NCBI GenBank assembly: GCA_031769625.1
Contig: JAUIMM010000573.1
Coordinates: 1,005,001 to 1,069,000, forward strand
Direction of reading: 5' to 3'
Origin: Taudactylus pleione
Lineage: Eukaryota > Chordata > Amphibia > Anura > Myobatrachidae
DNA: 64,000 nt
The position numbers were made by a program, and so were the translations under genes. The notes under the pieces are model-generated. The model did no database searches and was not told the DNA's origin. It saw only the letters and a list, made by a program, of their open reading frames with translations. This document shows positions 36,816 through 48,367 of this stretch, in pieces (positions within the stretch are counted from its first letter, which is position 1; each line of letters opens with the position of its first letter).

Positions 36816-37092
36816 GATTCAACACTTCCATTAGCCTGATGCTGGCTGGATACCAGGGGATGTAGGTTTGAGATCATGATTCAGATTGAAGGTCTGAAGG
36901 CCCCTACACACTAGACTATATCTTGAGCAATTTGGCTGGTTCCAATGCATTGGAACAACAAATCATTCATGTCATCCAGTTTGTATTGTATGCTCTATCA
37001 TGATCACAGTATGAGCTCCTGCCTGACATCGGTCATATCTTCAGATATTTTGTACATGCAGGAAGATCTGTTAATCTTGTTAACAATTTGCG

Positions 37093-37243
37093 TAGGGATG
37101 TGCAGGCTCGGTTCTACTCGGTTCCGTTCGGTTTTTTTTACCGAATCTTATTGGCTATCCAAAACTCGTGACAGCTGAAACCCAATAAGATTCGGGAAAA
37201 AAAACCGAACGGAACCGAGTAGAACCGAGCCTGCACATCCCTA
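37093..37243. mobile_element. Near-perfect hairpin hAT MITE
   Basis: 151 bases, almost entirely palindromic (TAGGGATGTGCAGGCTCGG... and complement). Flanks AATTTGCG (37085-37092) and GATTTGCG (37244-37251) match at seven of eight bases. Terminal sequence links it to 419-779. Confidence 0.88.
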
Positions 37244-37489
37244 GATTTGCGGCATATCGTGCAGTGTGACAAATGATATGTCATTCACACCTGGACAATG
37301 CTGGGGTCTCTTTTCCGGCATTCCCAGGACACTACCCTCCTCCATATTATTCCAGCATTGTGAAGGCTATGAGCAGCATTGCAGAAGCAGCATCCTGAAC
37401 CAGATTACATTTTATAATAGAGGTAAATATTATATAACCCATTCACTGCTGTTCCCCAATGTGTATTATAGCGCTAACCTGTAATTTGT

Positions 37490-37916
37490 TAAAAAAATTT
37501 AAAAAATGACATGGGGTCATCTCCTAAAATCTCAACCAGCACCAGAATTTTCAGCGAGCCAGTCCTGGTTGTGAAAATACGAGGGACAAAAAAACGTAGG
37601 GGTCCTCCATATTTTGCACAACCAGCACTGGGCTCAGCAAGCCAGTCCAGGTTTTGGAAATACAGAGGACAAACTAAGTAGTCCTTCATATTTTTATAAC
37701 CAGCACCGGACTCTTTCTAGCGGGGGCGTAATGCCACAACCAGGGGAACCCTTTCACCGGGTCCACCGGCAAAAGCATTTCACTTGACCATTAGTAAGCC
37801 CAGGCAGGGGATCCCAGGGGAGGTGGGGAACCTCTATTCAGGCCACCCAAGCCAGGGCTGATAGCCTGGGGCTATCCCTGGCACCCCTGGTCGGTGGGTG
37901 CTAAGTTGATTTTGTA
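37490..37916. repeat. Dispersed repeat, copy 2 (inside Harbinger element)
   Basis: Same ordered motifs as 21430-22050; continues after the LINE insertion at 38206-38340 with the hairpin GCATGCTGGTACTTGGAG / CCACAAGTACCAGCATGC. Confidence 0.6.
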
Positions 37917-38205
37917 TAGAATTCTTTAGAATGGAAGCTCTTGTGAGAAGAGCCCTATACCCTCTTGTGCTTCTCCGTTCTCTAATTTCATCTACTTCTT
38001 ACTCCCCACTAGGGCACCTAACACTTGGTTGCTTTGCTCTGTTGCTTATCTGGGTGTTATGGTTGTGAATGTAGCAATGTATATTATTCATGTCCCGTAT
38101 TATATTGTACTGTAAGTCACTAGTCAACCTATTTGTTTATGTACTTGTAAGGCGCTGCGGAAGGCGCCATATAACTAAATGATGATAATAATAATAATAA
38201 TATAG
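37917..38205 (+). mobile_element. LINE 3' end (L2-like family)
   Basis: Nearly the same sequence, in reverse orientation, as the 3' end of the LINE at 43050-45330: TACCCTCTTGTGCTTCTCC, TATCTGGGTGTTATGGT, GGCGCCATATAACTAAATG, then an ATA/ATAA tail. Confidence 0.8.
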
Positions 38206-38330
38206 TGTAGTGCAAATGATAGATGTAAAACATTGTCTTCAGCCTGCGAACTACAGGTCCGAGCAAGCCTCCCCCGCATGCTGGTACTTGGAGAACCACA
38301 AGTACCAGCATGCGGGGCATTACGGGTCCA

Positions 38331-38410
38331 CGGTTTCCCATCAATGGCTCCCCCACAGTTAGGGAAGTTCAAATCTCTCAGTGATGGTTTTCCATTCCTC
38401 CATGGTTGTA
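38331..38410 (-). pseudogene. Harbinger transposase fragment, first catalytic Asp
   Basis: The - strand reads TITERFELP followed closely by NCGGAIDGK (one shift between), matching the FPNC-GAIDGKH block around the first Asp of PIF/Harbinger DDE transposases. Coding sequence then runs straight into a non-coding repeat. Confidence 0.7.
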
Positions 38411-38440
38411 GGGAGCAAGCAAAAAAAAAAAGATTAAAAC

Positions 38441-38990
38441 ATGACCTTTATCTTATTTTATTTTTTTCAACAGACTCCCACACAGGACCTGGAAATGGAT
38501 GCCACCCCAGACCTGAGTGGCATTTTGGAGAGTGAGGGGGAATCCTACAATCCACCTCACCCACCCCCCAAAAAAGGCAGCACCAGATCGCAAAGATTCC
38601 ACCCCAAATTAGTGCTGTATAACAGTTTCTGAAAAATGCATAAACTGTTCTGCAGAAACTACCTGACCACATCAATATACTAGCCTCAGATCTAAGAAGT
38701 TCGTTACGACAAATGAAACCAGATCAACAGATCCATTTTGAGAGGCTGATGTAAGAGCTGGTGATTTTGGGTAAAACAGACAAACTCTCAGAAGAAACAA
38801 GCAGCACAAGGCCTCAACAACCAGCAACTGCCCCTCCCGCTAGAATGATGGGTCTTACCTCATCAGTCCCTCCTCCCCCAGCCTCCTATACATCCACTTC
38901 TCCACAGGCATTTATAGTGACTTTCTGGAGGCAAAGGGGATCCTCCGCAATTTTTTCATATGTAAAAAATATATATATTTTTTTTTGGAA
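38441..38990 (+). pseudogene. Possible Harbinger accessory (Myb-like) protein remnant
   Basis: The + strand frame MDATPDLSGILESEGESYN (from about 38492) and a later Pro/Ser-rich stretch lie divergent to the transposase, where Harbinger elements encode a Myb/SANT-type partner protein. The DNA-binding domain itself was not recognised. Confidence 0.4.
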
Positions 38991-39429
38991 CCCCAATTAA
39001 GTTTTATCATTTCCAATTGCTACTATATATGGTGCTTCTGCTGCAGATTGTACTAGGTCAATGAACACATGCCGCAAGATGTAGATTGATGCGATTTTCA
39101 CTTACGCAACCTGTTTATTGACCTATTTAAATCTGCGTCACAAGCACCATATATCATAGAGCGCTATAGTTATTGGGACTGATAAAACTTGTTGATATAC
39201 ACGTTAAAAGTTGTTTAAAGATGTATATGTTTATAGGCCCATTTTTTTACTGGGATCATATTTTATAAGATAATGTTTATAAGATTTAGTGTTCTCTTTA
39301 TCTAATAAATATACTGTAGTTTTATAAAGTTTTTTACATAAAAAAATGCAGCCATGTTCAGGGTGCACAGCTTGTACTGTATTAATAAAAAATATTTTCT
39401 TGCACAAGACATAAAAATGTGCGGAGTTT

Positions 39430-39890
39430 TCATACCTTACAGTAATGTTACTTCAGCAAAGTAACAATAGCTTTGCAAGTCTCTGGGATGATGAGGCCCA
39501 AAGCTTGAAGGGAAATGAGGGAGCCAAACTTTAGGTCAGCCAGGGATCTTCCTGCAGCCAGGAACCTCAGGATAGCCACCAGCCTCTCCTCTGCAGGGAT
39601 GGCCCTCCGCAACATTGTAAGCTGCCTCTAGATGTAGGGAGTCACCAGACACAGCAACTTCTGGAAGGTGGCATCATCCATGCGCAGGAAGTTGTGGTAG
39701 CCATCCGTGTTGTTCTCCCAAGTCGCCATCAGCAGTGGCATGTGAGTGTATTCCTCTGCAGCAGCCACTTTTTGTGCAGCATGATCTCAGGCTCCTCCTT
39801 TGCTGGTCCCTCTCCTCTTCAGCTAACACCGCAGCCCCAGCACATGCTACCATCACTCTATAACGATAATGATCCATCACTACAGAATGC
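39430..39890 (-). pseudogene. Harbinger transposase N-terminal fragment
   Basis: Reading the - strand in adjusted frames: EYTHMPLLMATWENNTDGY, HNFLRMDDATFQKLLCLVTP, MLRRAIPAEERLVAILRFLA and GLIIPETCKAI. These are consecutive N-terminal hallmarks of PIF/Harbinger transposases. A TAG follows VTPYI; frameshifts separate the blocks. Confidence 0.8.
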
Positions 39891-40269
39891 AGAATAGTCA
39901 CACTTTGTTAAGCCAGACAAAACAAAGCAGAGCAGTAAAGCAATGTACAGCATTTAGCAGATATACACCAAGCCTCACAAGTCACAAAGCAGAACTGCAC
40001 AGAGCTAAAATGTCGCCTGCTTTTTATACCCTGCAGTTAGTACAGCTCATTATTGACATTTTTATGAAATCTTTAAGATGATCGTCAGGTCTTTGGCACA
40101 TGAAACGATATAACATTAACGATCTGCCGATTTGTATATCGTTTGATCGTTGGTAAAATTGCACAGTGTGGATGCACTATATCATTAGTCCAGGAGTTCC
40201 AGAGAGTTCAAGGGAAATCGTTAATAATATCGGAGCATTTCCAAATAATTTAATGTGTACCCACCTTGA

Positions 40270-41791
40270 TTTAGATGTAGACACAGTTGTGATTTTTTGC
40301 AAGCAGTTAGTGCCCACTTCTGTTGCCTGTGGCCAGAGTAACTCCACCTAAACATGGCTACGGCTACGGCTCTGCATTTGGGAATGCAGTCACATAAACT
40401 TGCAGGCTCTTGGCACTCCCATAACATGCCCATGAGATGGCACTGCCCAGAAATGCCCATGGTATTGCCTAAGCAGTTCTAATGCCAGTGCTTCCATATG
40501 CAATAGTGGACTCTGGGCTTCAGAGATGGACGGAAGTGCAGAGATGCACACAACCACCAATAGCCCCTCATTGGTGAGGACAGTCTGTAGAGGCAGTATC
40601 CTGGAGAGAGCTCTATCTCTCAATGCCACCAAGCATGCTAAGCTGTGGCCATTGTGTTATGAAGCAGCGCGACTGCCGACATACATATTCCATCTGTGTA
40701 ATCCAGTTGGGACACCAATGATGGGGAGACAGCAAAGCAGACAGAGGGGACCGCAGAGCGGTTGGGACGCGGCATGGCAGCTGTGGGGGAGTGGAACCAG
40801 ATCACAATTAATGAGGATAGAGAAAATAAAAAGAATAACCTAACTGAATACTAGCAAAGGAAGCGAGGAAGAAAGAAATCATGAAATAAGGAGAAGCAAA
40901 AATAACCATAGTATAAACTCAATTAACTCACTGCCAGATGTACTTCCCTGCTAAAGATGCAACCGACAAAGAGGCTTAGGCCCAGTAAAGCATGTGATGT
41001 AAAAGCCTCTGAAAACGTACCACTAAACCCGATAGGCTAACCATATATGACTGACACAAGGGCCTTGTGGCTCAAGCCTCTTCCTGCATATTCTGCCTCA
41101 GTTCTTCTCCCAGGTGTTACTGCAAACCCACAAAACTTGTCAGGGAATTATTTTTGGGGGCAATTATAAGAAGTAGGTAATGGGATAACCAAAGGAGGTT
41201 AAAATAATATTAACAACAACACGAGGGTTAATTCATTAGACCATATAACCTGTGTCTACTCTTGTGTATTGATACGCCTTGAAGCTAAGGCATGTCCAGT
41301 CAAGATAAACAGTCTCCATGTGAAGTCATGCTTTAATTATACATACCAGGATGTGTGGAAGGTGCAGGTCACCTAACTTTATAATTAGTAAACAACAAGC
41401 TTTTTAATTAATGTGCCAATAAAAGAGCAAATTATGTTTCCCATACATTGTATCTATTCTACACTGCTTGATAATTGAAAAAAAAAACATCTTTTAAAAT
41501 GTGTTTTTATTTTCCTATTCATTTGTACTACTTTGAATTCACAAACATGTAACTGCATGAGAAATGGATTTAACTACAGTATATTAAAAAAAAAAGAAAT
41601 GTGAGGCTCAGTCTGTTTGCTTTATAAATAACTTGATAATTTGTATAAAATTATTAAAATTAAAACAGTGATTAAACATGTTAAGCTCATGAACACAGTT
41701 CATTCAAAGGGAACCTCAGATCTTCTTTTGCTCAAATTACAGAGCTCATTCTTCTTTTTCTATTGTGTGATTGTCCTTAGTACTAATGTAC
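40270..41791. other. Unannotated intergenic stretch
   Basis: No coding similarity or inverted ends recognised. Contains short A runs near 41482 and 41587. Confidence 0.45.
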
Positions 41792-41794
41792 TAT

Positions 41795-42393
41795 GGGCCT
41801 GATTCAGAGCCACTCGTAAGTGGCAGCTCGTTCGCTCCGAGCGATGTTTGCCCAACTGCGCATGCGTACGGATCGTTATACGCATGCGCGAACCAGTCAG
41901 TGCGGCCGAAATTCATGTGCTTGCAAAATAGCGAATGCCTGCTAATTTGAGTGACAGGATGAGGCGTATGTGGGTGGTAACAGGGGAAGGTGCTTGAAAA
42001 CGGGGAGTGGAGATCCGATCGCAGACGTGCTTAAAGGTCAAAACGGGCGTTTTATGGGTGTGCATATTTAAAACAGCAGCGTCATTGACCACGTCACTGG
42101 GTTATTTTATAGCCAGAACTGCTCGCAAAATTGTGGTAGCAAAAACCAACCACAAGAATAGCGAGCAGCTCATACCCTGTTCGATGTACTCGATTAATTT
42201 AATAAATAGCGGACATGACGTAGGATGCGAGCGGACAGGGGGCGTAGTTTCCCAAAAAACGACCGCAAGTTTTGTTCGCTCGTTCAGACCTAGAGGCGTG
42301 AACAGACCGCAAACAGCGAACGGTTCATTTGAATAGCCACCCCTATTTTCTGGACGAGCAAGCGCAAATAGCGACCGGCTCTGAATCAGACCC
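41795..42393. mobile_element. GGGCCTGATTCAG-family MITE, copy 2
   Basis: TAT duplication at 41792-41794 and 42394-42396. Close relative of 5748-6342 along its length, including the 109-codon open frame at 42007-42336. Confidence 0.87.
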
Positions 42394-42412
42394 TATGTCT
42401 TCTGTGGCTTAA

Positions 42413-42787
42413 ACTGGGTACACACTGACAGATACATTGGCCGATTAATTGATCGGCCAATGTATCTGCTGCCCGTCGGGCAGTGTGTACCCGCAGTATG
42501 TCGGTGGATGCTGGCGTTCACCGACATATCGTATTGGCTGTGCTGCACAGCCGATGGACAGATATGTCTGCAGACATATCTGTCCATCGTTAGGTGTGTA
42601 CGGGTGGTCGGCAAACTGCCCGTACACACACAGCGGCAGCCGCAAGGAGGGTGGCGGGACACGCCACCCTCCTGCCAGGACCAAGGCCCCTGGTTGTCGG
42701 GACCTGCGGGCAGACATAGATGATGGTTGTTCAGTGTGTACGAACAACCATCATCTGCAGATATATCTGTCAGGTGTGTACCCACCA
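42413..42787. mobile_element. Poly-hairpin Harbinger-like MITE
   Basis: TAA duplication at 42410-42412 and 42788-42790; ends ACTGGGTACACACTGACAG and complement of ...CTGTCAGGTGTGTACCCACCA. The interior is a chain of hairpins, e.g. ACATTGGCCGATTAAT/ATTGATCGGCCAATGT, GATGGACAGATATGTCTG and complement, GGAGGGTGGCG/CGCCACCCTCC and GATGATGGTTGTTC/GAACAACCATCATC. Confidence 0.85.
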
Positions 42788-42798
42788 TAACTTTTAAA

Positions 42799-42905
42799 AA
42801 CTATCATCTTTCTTATAGAGCAAGCAAGTTCACTAGTTCTTGGTTGCCACCTAGTAATTACTGTACATACTTTATTACTAGATTTAGCAAAGGACCACAC
42901 AAGAA
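42799..42905. repeat. Inverted-repeat partner, left
   Basis: About 107 bases whose complement recurs at 46267-46373 with only a handful of mismatches by eye (core CTAGTAATTACTGTACATAC). Confidence 0.85.
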
Positions 42906-43049
42906 CTTCAGATATATCTTTGCAGTGTGTACCCACCTTTACTTTAACCAGTTTTCTAATCTAAAATTGAGAGGACACAGTACCAAGTGAAGGCAAGTTA
43001 TATGATTAACTAAATACTGAGGCCTTTGTTTATTTTAAGAGCTCCCGAA

Positions 43050-45330
43050 GCACAAACTGATTATTATTATTATTATTATTATCATTTATTTATATGGCGC
43101 CACAAGTTTACCGCAGCGCCTTACAAAGTACATAAACAAATAGATTGATATACAGTGACTTACAGTACAGTACAATACAATACATTACAGGACATGGATA
43201 ATGTACATTGCTACATTCACGACCATAACACCCAGATAAGCAACAATGCAAAGCAATCAAGTGTTAGGTGCCATGGTAGAGAGTAAGAAGTAGATGAAGG
43301 TATAGTAAGGAGATGCACAAGAGGGTAGAGGGCCCTGCTCATAGGAGCTTACATTCTAAGGGGGAGGGACAGACAAACAGGGATGACACAGATGGGGTAG
43401 GCAGGGAGGAAGGAGTATGTAGCAGCAAGTTAAGATTAGAGCTTGAAGGCTTTGATGAAATAGTGGGTCTTGAGAGCCCGTTTGAAGGATTGTAGAGAGG
43501 TGGAGAGTCTGATGGGAAGCGGTAGAGAGTTCCAAAGGTGGGGAGCAGCACGGGCAAAATCTTGGAGGCGGGAGTGGGAGGAAGTAATCAGCTGGCATGA
43601 AAGGCGGCGTGCATTTGCTGAACGAAGAGGGCGGACAGGAGAGTGAAGGGAGATGAGATCAGAGATGTAAATGGGAGAGGAATGGCTGAGGGCTTTGTAA
43701 GTGAGCGTGAGAACCTTAAATTGGGTTCTAAAGGGGAAGGGGAGCCAGTGGAGGGCTTGTAGGAGAGGGGAGGCAGATGCAGAGCGTTTTGAGAGGAAGA
43801 TGAGCTGAGCAGCATCATTAAGGATAGACTGGAGAGGAGAGAGATGGGATTTGGGGAGGCCAGATAGGAGAAGGTTACAGTAGTCCAATCTGGAGATGAC
43901 CAATGAGTCTATGAGGGTTTTAGTGGCATCCTGGGTGGGAAAGGGTCTAATCTTGGAAATATTTTTAAGATGAAAGCGACAGGACTGTGAGAGATTCTGG
44001 ATATGTGGTTTGAAGGAGAGGGTGGAGTCCAGGATAACTCCAAGACAGCGCACTTTGGGGCTAGAGGAGATAGTTGTGCCATCAATTGATAAAGAAATGG
44101 TGGGAAGTGTGGTTATGCAGGGGGGAGGGAAGATGATTAGCTCAATCTTAGACATATTAAGTTTATGAAATCGCTGGGACATCCAGGAAGAAATGGCAGA
44201 GAGACAGTTGGAGACACGAGTGAGGAGAGAGGGAGAGAGGTCAGGGGAGGAAAGGTAGATCTGAGTATCATCAGCATAGAGATGATATTGGAGGTCAAAA
44301 GAGCTGATGAGTTCACCTAGTGAGGATGTACAGAGTGAGAAAAGGAGAGGTCCAAGAACAGAACCTTGGGGAACATCCACTGTAAGAGGCTGTGGGGGAG
44401 AAGAGGAGTCATGAGAGGAGACAGAGAAGGATCGGTCAGAGAGGTAGGAGGATAGCCAGGAGAGGGCAGTGTCATGCAGACCAAGGGAGTGAAGGATTTG
44501 CAGAAGGAGAGGGTGGTCCACAGTGTCAAAAGCAGCAGAAAGGTCAAGGAGAACGAGCAGAGAGTAGTGGCCCTTGGATTTAGCAGCAAGGAGGTCATTG
44601 CTGACTTTTGTGAGGGCAGTTTCAGTGGAGTGGAGAGAACAGAAGCCAGACTGAAAAGGGTCAAGGAAGGAATGAGAGGAAAGAAAGGTGGTAAGGCACT
44701 TGAAAACAGCATGCTCAAGGAGCTTGGAAGCAAAAGGGAGGAGAGAGATGGGACGTTAGTTGGAGAGAGTGTTGGAATCAAGGGTTGGTTTTTTTAGTAT
44801 GGGGGAGACAAGGGCATGTTTAAATGCAGACGGGACAGTGCCTGATGATAGGGAGAGGTGGGCAAGATGGGAGCAGGCAGAAGGAGAGAGGTAGTGGAGG
44901 AGACGTGAAGGGATAGGGTCAAGGGGGGAGGTGGAAGGGGGGGAGGACTGGATGAGGGAAATGACTTCCTCTCCAGATACACGGGAGAAGAAAGTTAGAG
45001 TCGGTAAAATTGAAGGAGAGGGGTGATCTGGGAAGAGAGGAGGTGGATGGCAGGGGGACTGGTGGGATATGATGTCCTGAAGTATGGAGTCAATTTTAGA
45101 TGTAAAGTAGGTAGCAAAATCAAGGGCAGAGAGCAAGGAGGGGAGGCGAGGAGGGGGAGGGCGGAGGAGGGAGTTGAAGGTGGTGAAGAGACGTTGGGGA
45201 TTTGAGGACTGAGAAGAGATGAAGTTCTTGAAGTATGACTGTTTAGAAAGGGAAAGGGCAGCACTGTAAGATGAGAGCATAAATTTGAAATAGAGAAAAT
45301 CAGCCTTAGAGCGTGATCTTCTCCACTGTC
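43050..45330 (-). mobile_element. 5'-truncated L2-like LINE
   Basis: On the - strand, a long RT reading frame is followed by a 3' UTR and an ATAATAAT tail (43060-43085 on the + strand) after GGCGCCATATAAATAAATG-type sequence. The 5' end stops near 45330 without an endonuclease domain. Copies of the 3' end lie at 37917 and 49535. Confidence 0.88.
43436..45280 (-). pseudogene. LINE reverse transcriptase, one stop codon
   Basis: Same frame throughout from 45280 to 43436, about 615 codons, broken only by TAA at 44756-44758 where relatives have the Tyr of SNYRPIS. Landmarks in order: [67 protein letters not shown] (catalytic YADD), [17 protein letters not shown] and a C-terminal LRSANARRL...WNSLPL module. 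RT copies element RNA into the genome; here truncated and stopped. The near-intact frame suggests a fairly recent insertion. Confidence 0.9.
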
Positions 45331-46266
45331 ACTCGGCAGTTCGCGAACACTTTTGCAGGTATCTGGTGCATTTGGAATGCCAGGGTTGAGGTGTAAAACT
45401 GATCAGCATATAATATGCAAATAGGAGTCTGAATCCTTGAACTGAGATTTGCAGCTCAGATAAATAATGGCTAGATGGGACCGGATCTATGTGCAATGTT
45501 ACAAATACATGTAATTGATGAATAAATGATAAACAAATACATGTAAATGATGAACAAAATAATGCATTGGCTTGAAAGACAATAATGCTGGAATCCTTTA
45601 ACTCTTTTGACTCCTTTAACTCTTTTGATGTTGTCAGCAAAAGTGATATGTGTTTTACACTACTGAAAATGAAATGTTATGTAATCCCAGTAGGCAAGCA
45701 ACTGATAAGTTTGTGTTTTTGTGTGAGCAGTAGCACCACCTGTCAAGAGTTACCAGTATAGCACTGCTTCTTACAATATACTTGTACATGTCAATTACAA
45801 ATATACATTTCTTGAACATAATATATAATAATAGGCAGTGTGACTGGCGCACACTGCCTATGAATTTCTTGACTTAGGACCCACACTGCCCATTATAGTA
45901 GAAGTTGACACCTGTTTTACTGTAATTATTTTAAAGTTAGACCTTGATAGCATACTGTCTGTCCAGGATAATGACTACTTAGGAGTAAATTTAATTAAGC
46001 TGCTTTTCAAAGTAGCTGCATCTTCCACAGTTTCTGACTCTAGATTAAAAGACCCAGTAATATTAAATACAAAACACACCTAATTTTGTATTTTATATTA
46101 TTGCCCCTTTAAATTCGGCAGCTAAAACCACCAAAGACACTGGTGTTATAAAAGTACCACTTAGAAAATGTAAATTTTATTGTGCTTTGTGATTCTGTAT
46201 GTTACCTGTCTATTTTGGTTAAATCTCAGAAATTTTAATTATGTAACTACAAGTTACTTCCACATT
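45331..46266. other. Unannotated stretch
   Basis: No recognisable feature apart from a short (CTTTAACTCTTTTGA) duplication near 45595-45628. Confidence 0.45.
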
Positions 46267-46373
46267 TTCTTGTGTGGTCCCTTCCTTAATCTAGTAATAA
46301 AGTATGTACAGTAATTACTAGGTGGCAACCAAGAACTAGTGATCCTGCTTGCTCTATAGGAAAGATGACAGTT
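46267..46373. repeat. Inverted-repeat partner, right
   Basis: Complement of 42799-42905. Confidence 0.85.
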
Positions 46374-46894
46374 TGAGTGAAAAATAATAAATTGCTACAG
46401 TAGATCAAGATGTTCATCAATCGGTTTCCATGGACCTGACATTACAATATTGGGAATATAGCACAATGCCCCACCTTCTTATCCAACACCAAATAGGAGC
46501 AGAAAGGGACCCCAGCATTAATTTGGAGCTGAGGACTAGCTTTGGAAAACACTGCTTTAGAGAGTGAGCAATTACAGCATACATGGAGACTTTCTAACTC
46601 CCTCCTCCTGGAGGGGGCAGCCAGGTTGGCGCAGCAGTGGGCATGGCAGGAGTGTCTTTTCATGTTACCATCATGAGGTGGTGTGTGAAGAGTAAGTATG
46701 GGGAAATAAGAGAATTCTTTGAAGACTGTAGATGGGTGTTATACCAGAACTCTCTGAAAGTGACATCATAGACACAAGGCCGACAATAGAAATCTTTGGG
46801 GCCCGGTACACTGATGTCTCTCGGGGCCAACACTGACCTTCTTATCACCACCCCTAGTCCCGCACATCCCTCCCCTGCATGTGTGACATGTGAA

Positions 46895-48359
46895 TAGTGG
46901 TGTAACTAGGGCAGGGCGAGCGGGTTCGTGCCCTGGGCGCCGTTGGACCGGCGGCGCGGGGGGGGCGCCGCTGGCCACGGTACCGGCCCGCCCGCCCTAG
47001 ATAGCCAGTGTAGCGCCGACCGCAATGAGTGCGGTCAGCGCTACACATTTGCACAGGACCGGCGCTAGGCTTCCAGCGCCGGTCCTGTGCTGCACGCCTG
47101 AGCCCGTTCCCTCCCCCTGAGCGCTTGCCCAATAGCGCCAGGAGGCGGGCTCAGGCTGTGCATAACACACGCATCGCCGCCAGCGCTGGTGACGATGCGT
47201 GTGTTAAACAGCAGCCAATGAGAGTCAGATAGACTCTCATTGACTGCTGCAGCACCCATTGCAAGAGCCGGACTTCCGTCCGGCTCCTGCAGTGGGTAAT
47301 GGGACTGACGTCATGATGTCAGTCCCATAATGCTGAGCGCGCCAGCCCGGGCGGACTGGAGGGCGGGAGCGGCATCGGCATCGCGGACAGGAGCAGCGTG
47401 GAATCAGGTAAGTATATTTTTATATATATTTATTTCTTTTTAAACCTTACCTATCTGCACAACGGGGGAGGGGTTGGCTACTACTTGGGGGGACATCTAC
47501 TGGGGGGGATATCTACTGGGGGTGCCATTGGGAGGACCTCTACTGGGGGGGGCTACTCTACTGGGGACTACTACTTGGGGGGGGGACTACCACTGGGGGC
47601 ATTCTAAAAGGGGCCTAGTATTACTAGAGGCACTGCACTCGGGGGACCACTAATGGGGGCAATAATAGGAAGGGCCACTACAGGGACCACTGGATAGGGG
47701 GGGGGTCACTACTGGGAGCCTGCATCAGGGGGACCACTACTGGGGGCACTGCATGGGAGGGGGGGACACTACTGCTGGGGGCACTATATAAGGGGCTTAC
47801 TGCTAGGGGCACTGTGGGGACCACTACAGGGGGCACTAGATAGGGGGCATCACTACAGGGTGCCTGCATAAGGGGACCACTACTGGGAAAACTGCATGGG
47901 GGGGACTACTGCTGGGGGCACTATATAAAAGGGCACTGCATAAGGGGATACCGCTACTGGGCGCACTGCATTGTGGGGACTGCTACTGGGGGCACTGCAT
48001 AAGGGGGAACACTACGTGGGGCACTGCATTTGGGGGGGCCACTACTGGGGGTACTGAGTAAGGGGAACTAATTGGGGGCTGTATAAGAGGGACCACTACT
48101 GGGGATACTGTATAAGGGGCACTACTATGGGCCTACATGAGAGGGACCACAACTGCATACTGGGGGTACTACTGGGGTTAAGGTGCATATGGATAGGAAT
48201 GTTCAGTTTGAAAATAAAGGGGTGTGTCATGTTGACACGCCCCATTTTTAAGTGACCATGCCCATTTTTTTGCCGCGCGCGCCTTTGGCACGCGCACATG
48301 GGGGGGGGGCTCCCTTTTCAAATTTGCCCTGGGCTCCAAATACCCTAGTTACGCCACTG
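46895..48359. mobile_element. Nonautonomous hAT element with G-rich minisatellite
   Basis: CATGTGAA duplication at 46887-46894 and 48360-48367; ends TAGTGGTGTAACTAGGG and complement of ...CCCTAGTTACGCCACTG. Left part GC-rich with large palindromes (e.g. AATGGGACTGACGTCATGA). 47460-48180 holds about 20 imperfect units of ACTACTGGGGGCACTGCATA. No transposase coding seen. Confidence 0.88.
47460..48180. repeat. G-rich minisatellite
   Basis: Units of about 25-40 bases built on GGGGGCACT and GGGACCACTAC, with many G3-G9 runs. Confidence 0.85.
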
Positions 48360-48367
48360 CATGTGAA

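Larger units (their letters stand above)
36898..40266. mobile_element. PIF/Harbinger DNA transposon, decayed
   Basis: Three-base duplication TGA (36895-36897, 40267-40269) and inverted ends AGGCCCCTACACACTAGAC and complement of ...TGTGTACCCACCT. Carries transposase fragments on the - strand and an accessory-like fragment on the + strand, the usual divergent pair of Harbinger elements. Later insertions: a hAT MITE (37093-37243) and a LINE 3' end (37917-38205). Confidence 0.78.

Noticed and set aside
42445..42790. Several overlapping open frames on both strands
   Set aside because: They are shadows of the GC-rich hairpins of a MITE; no domain and no codon bias.
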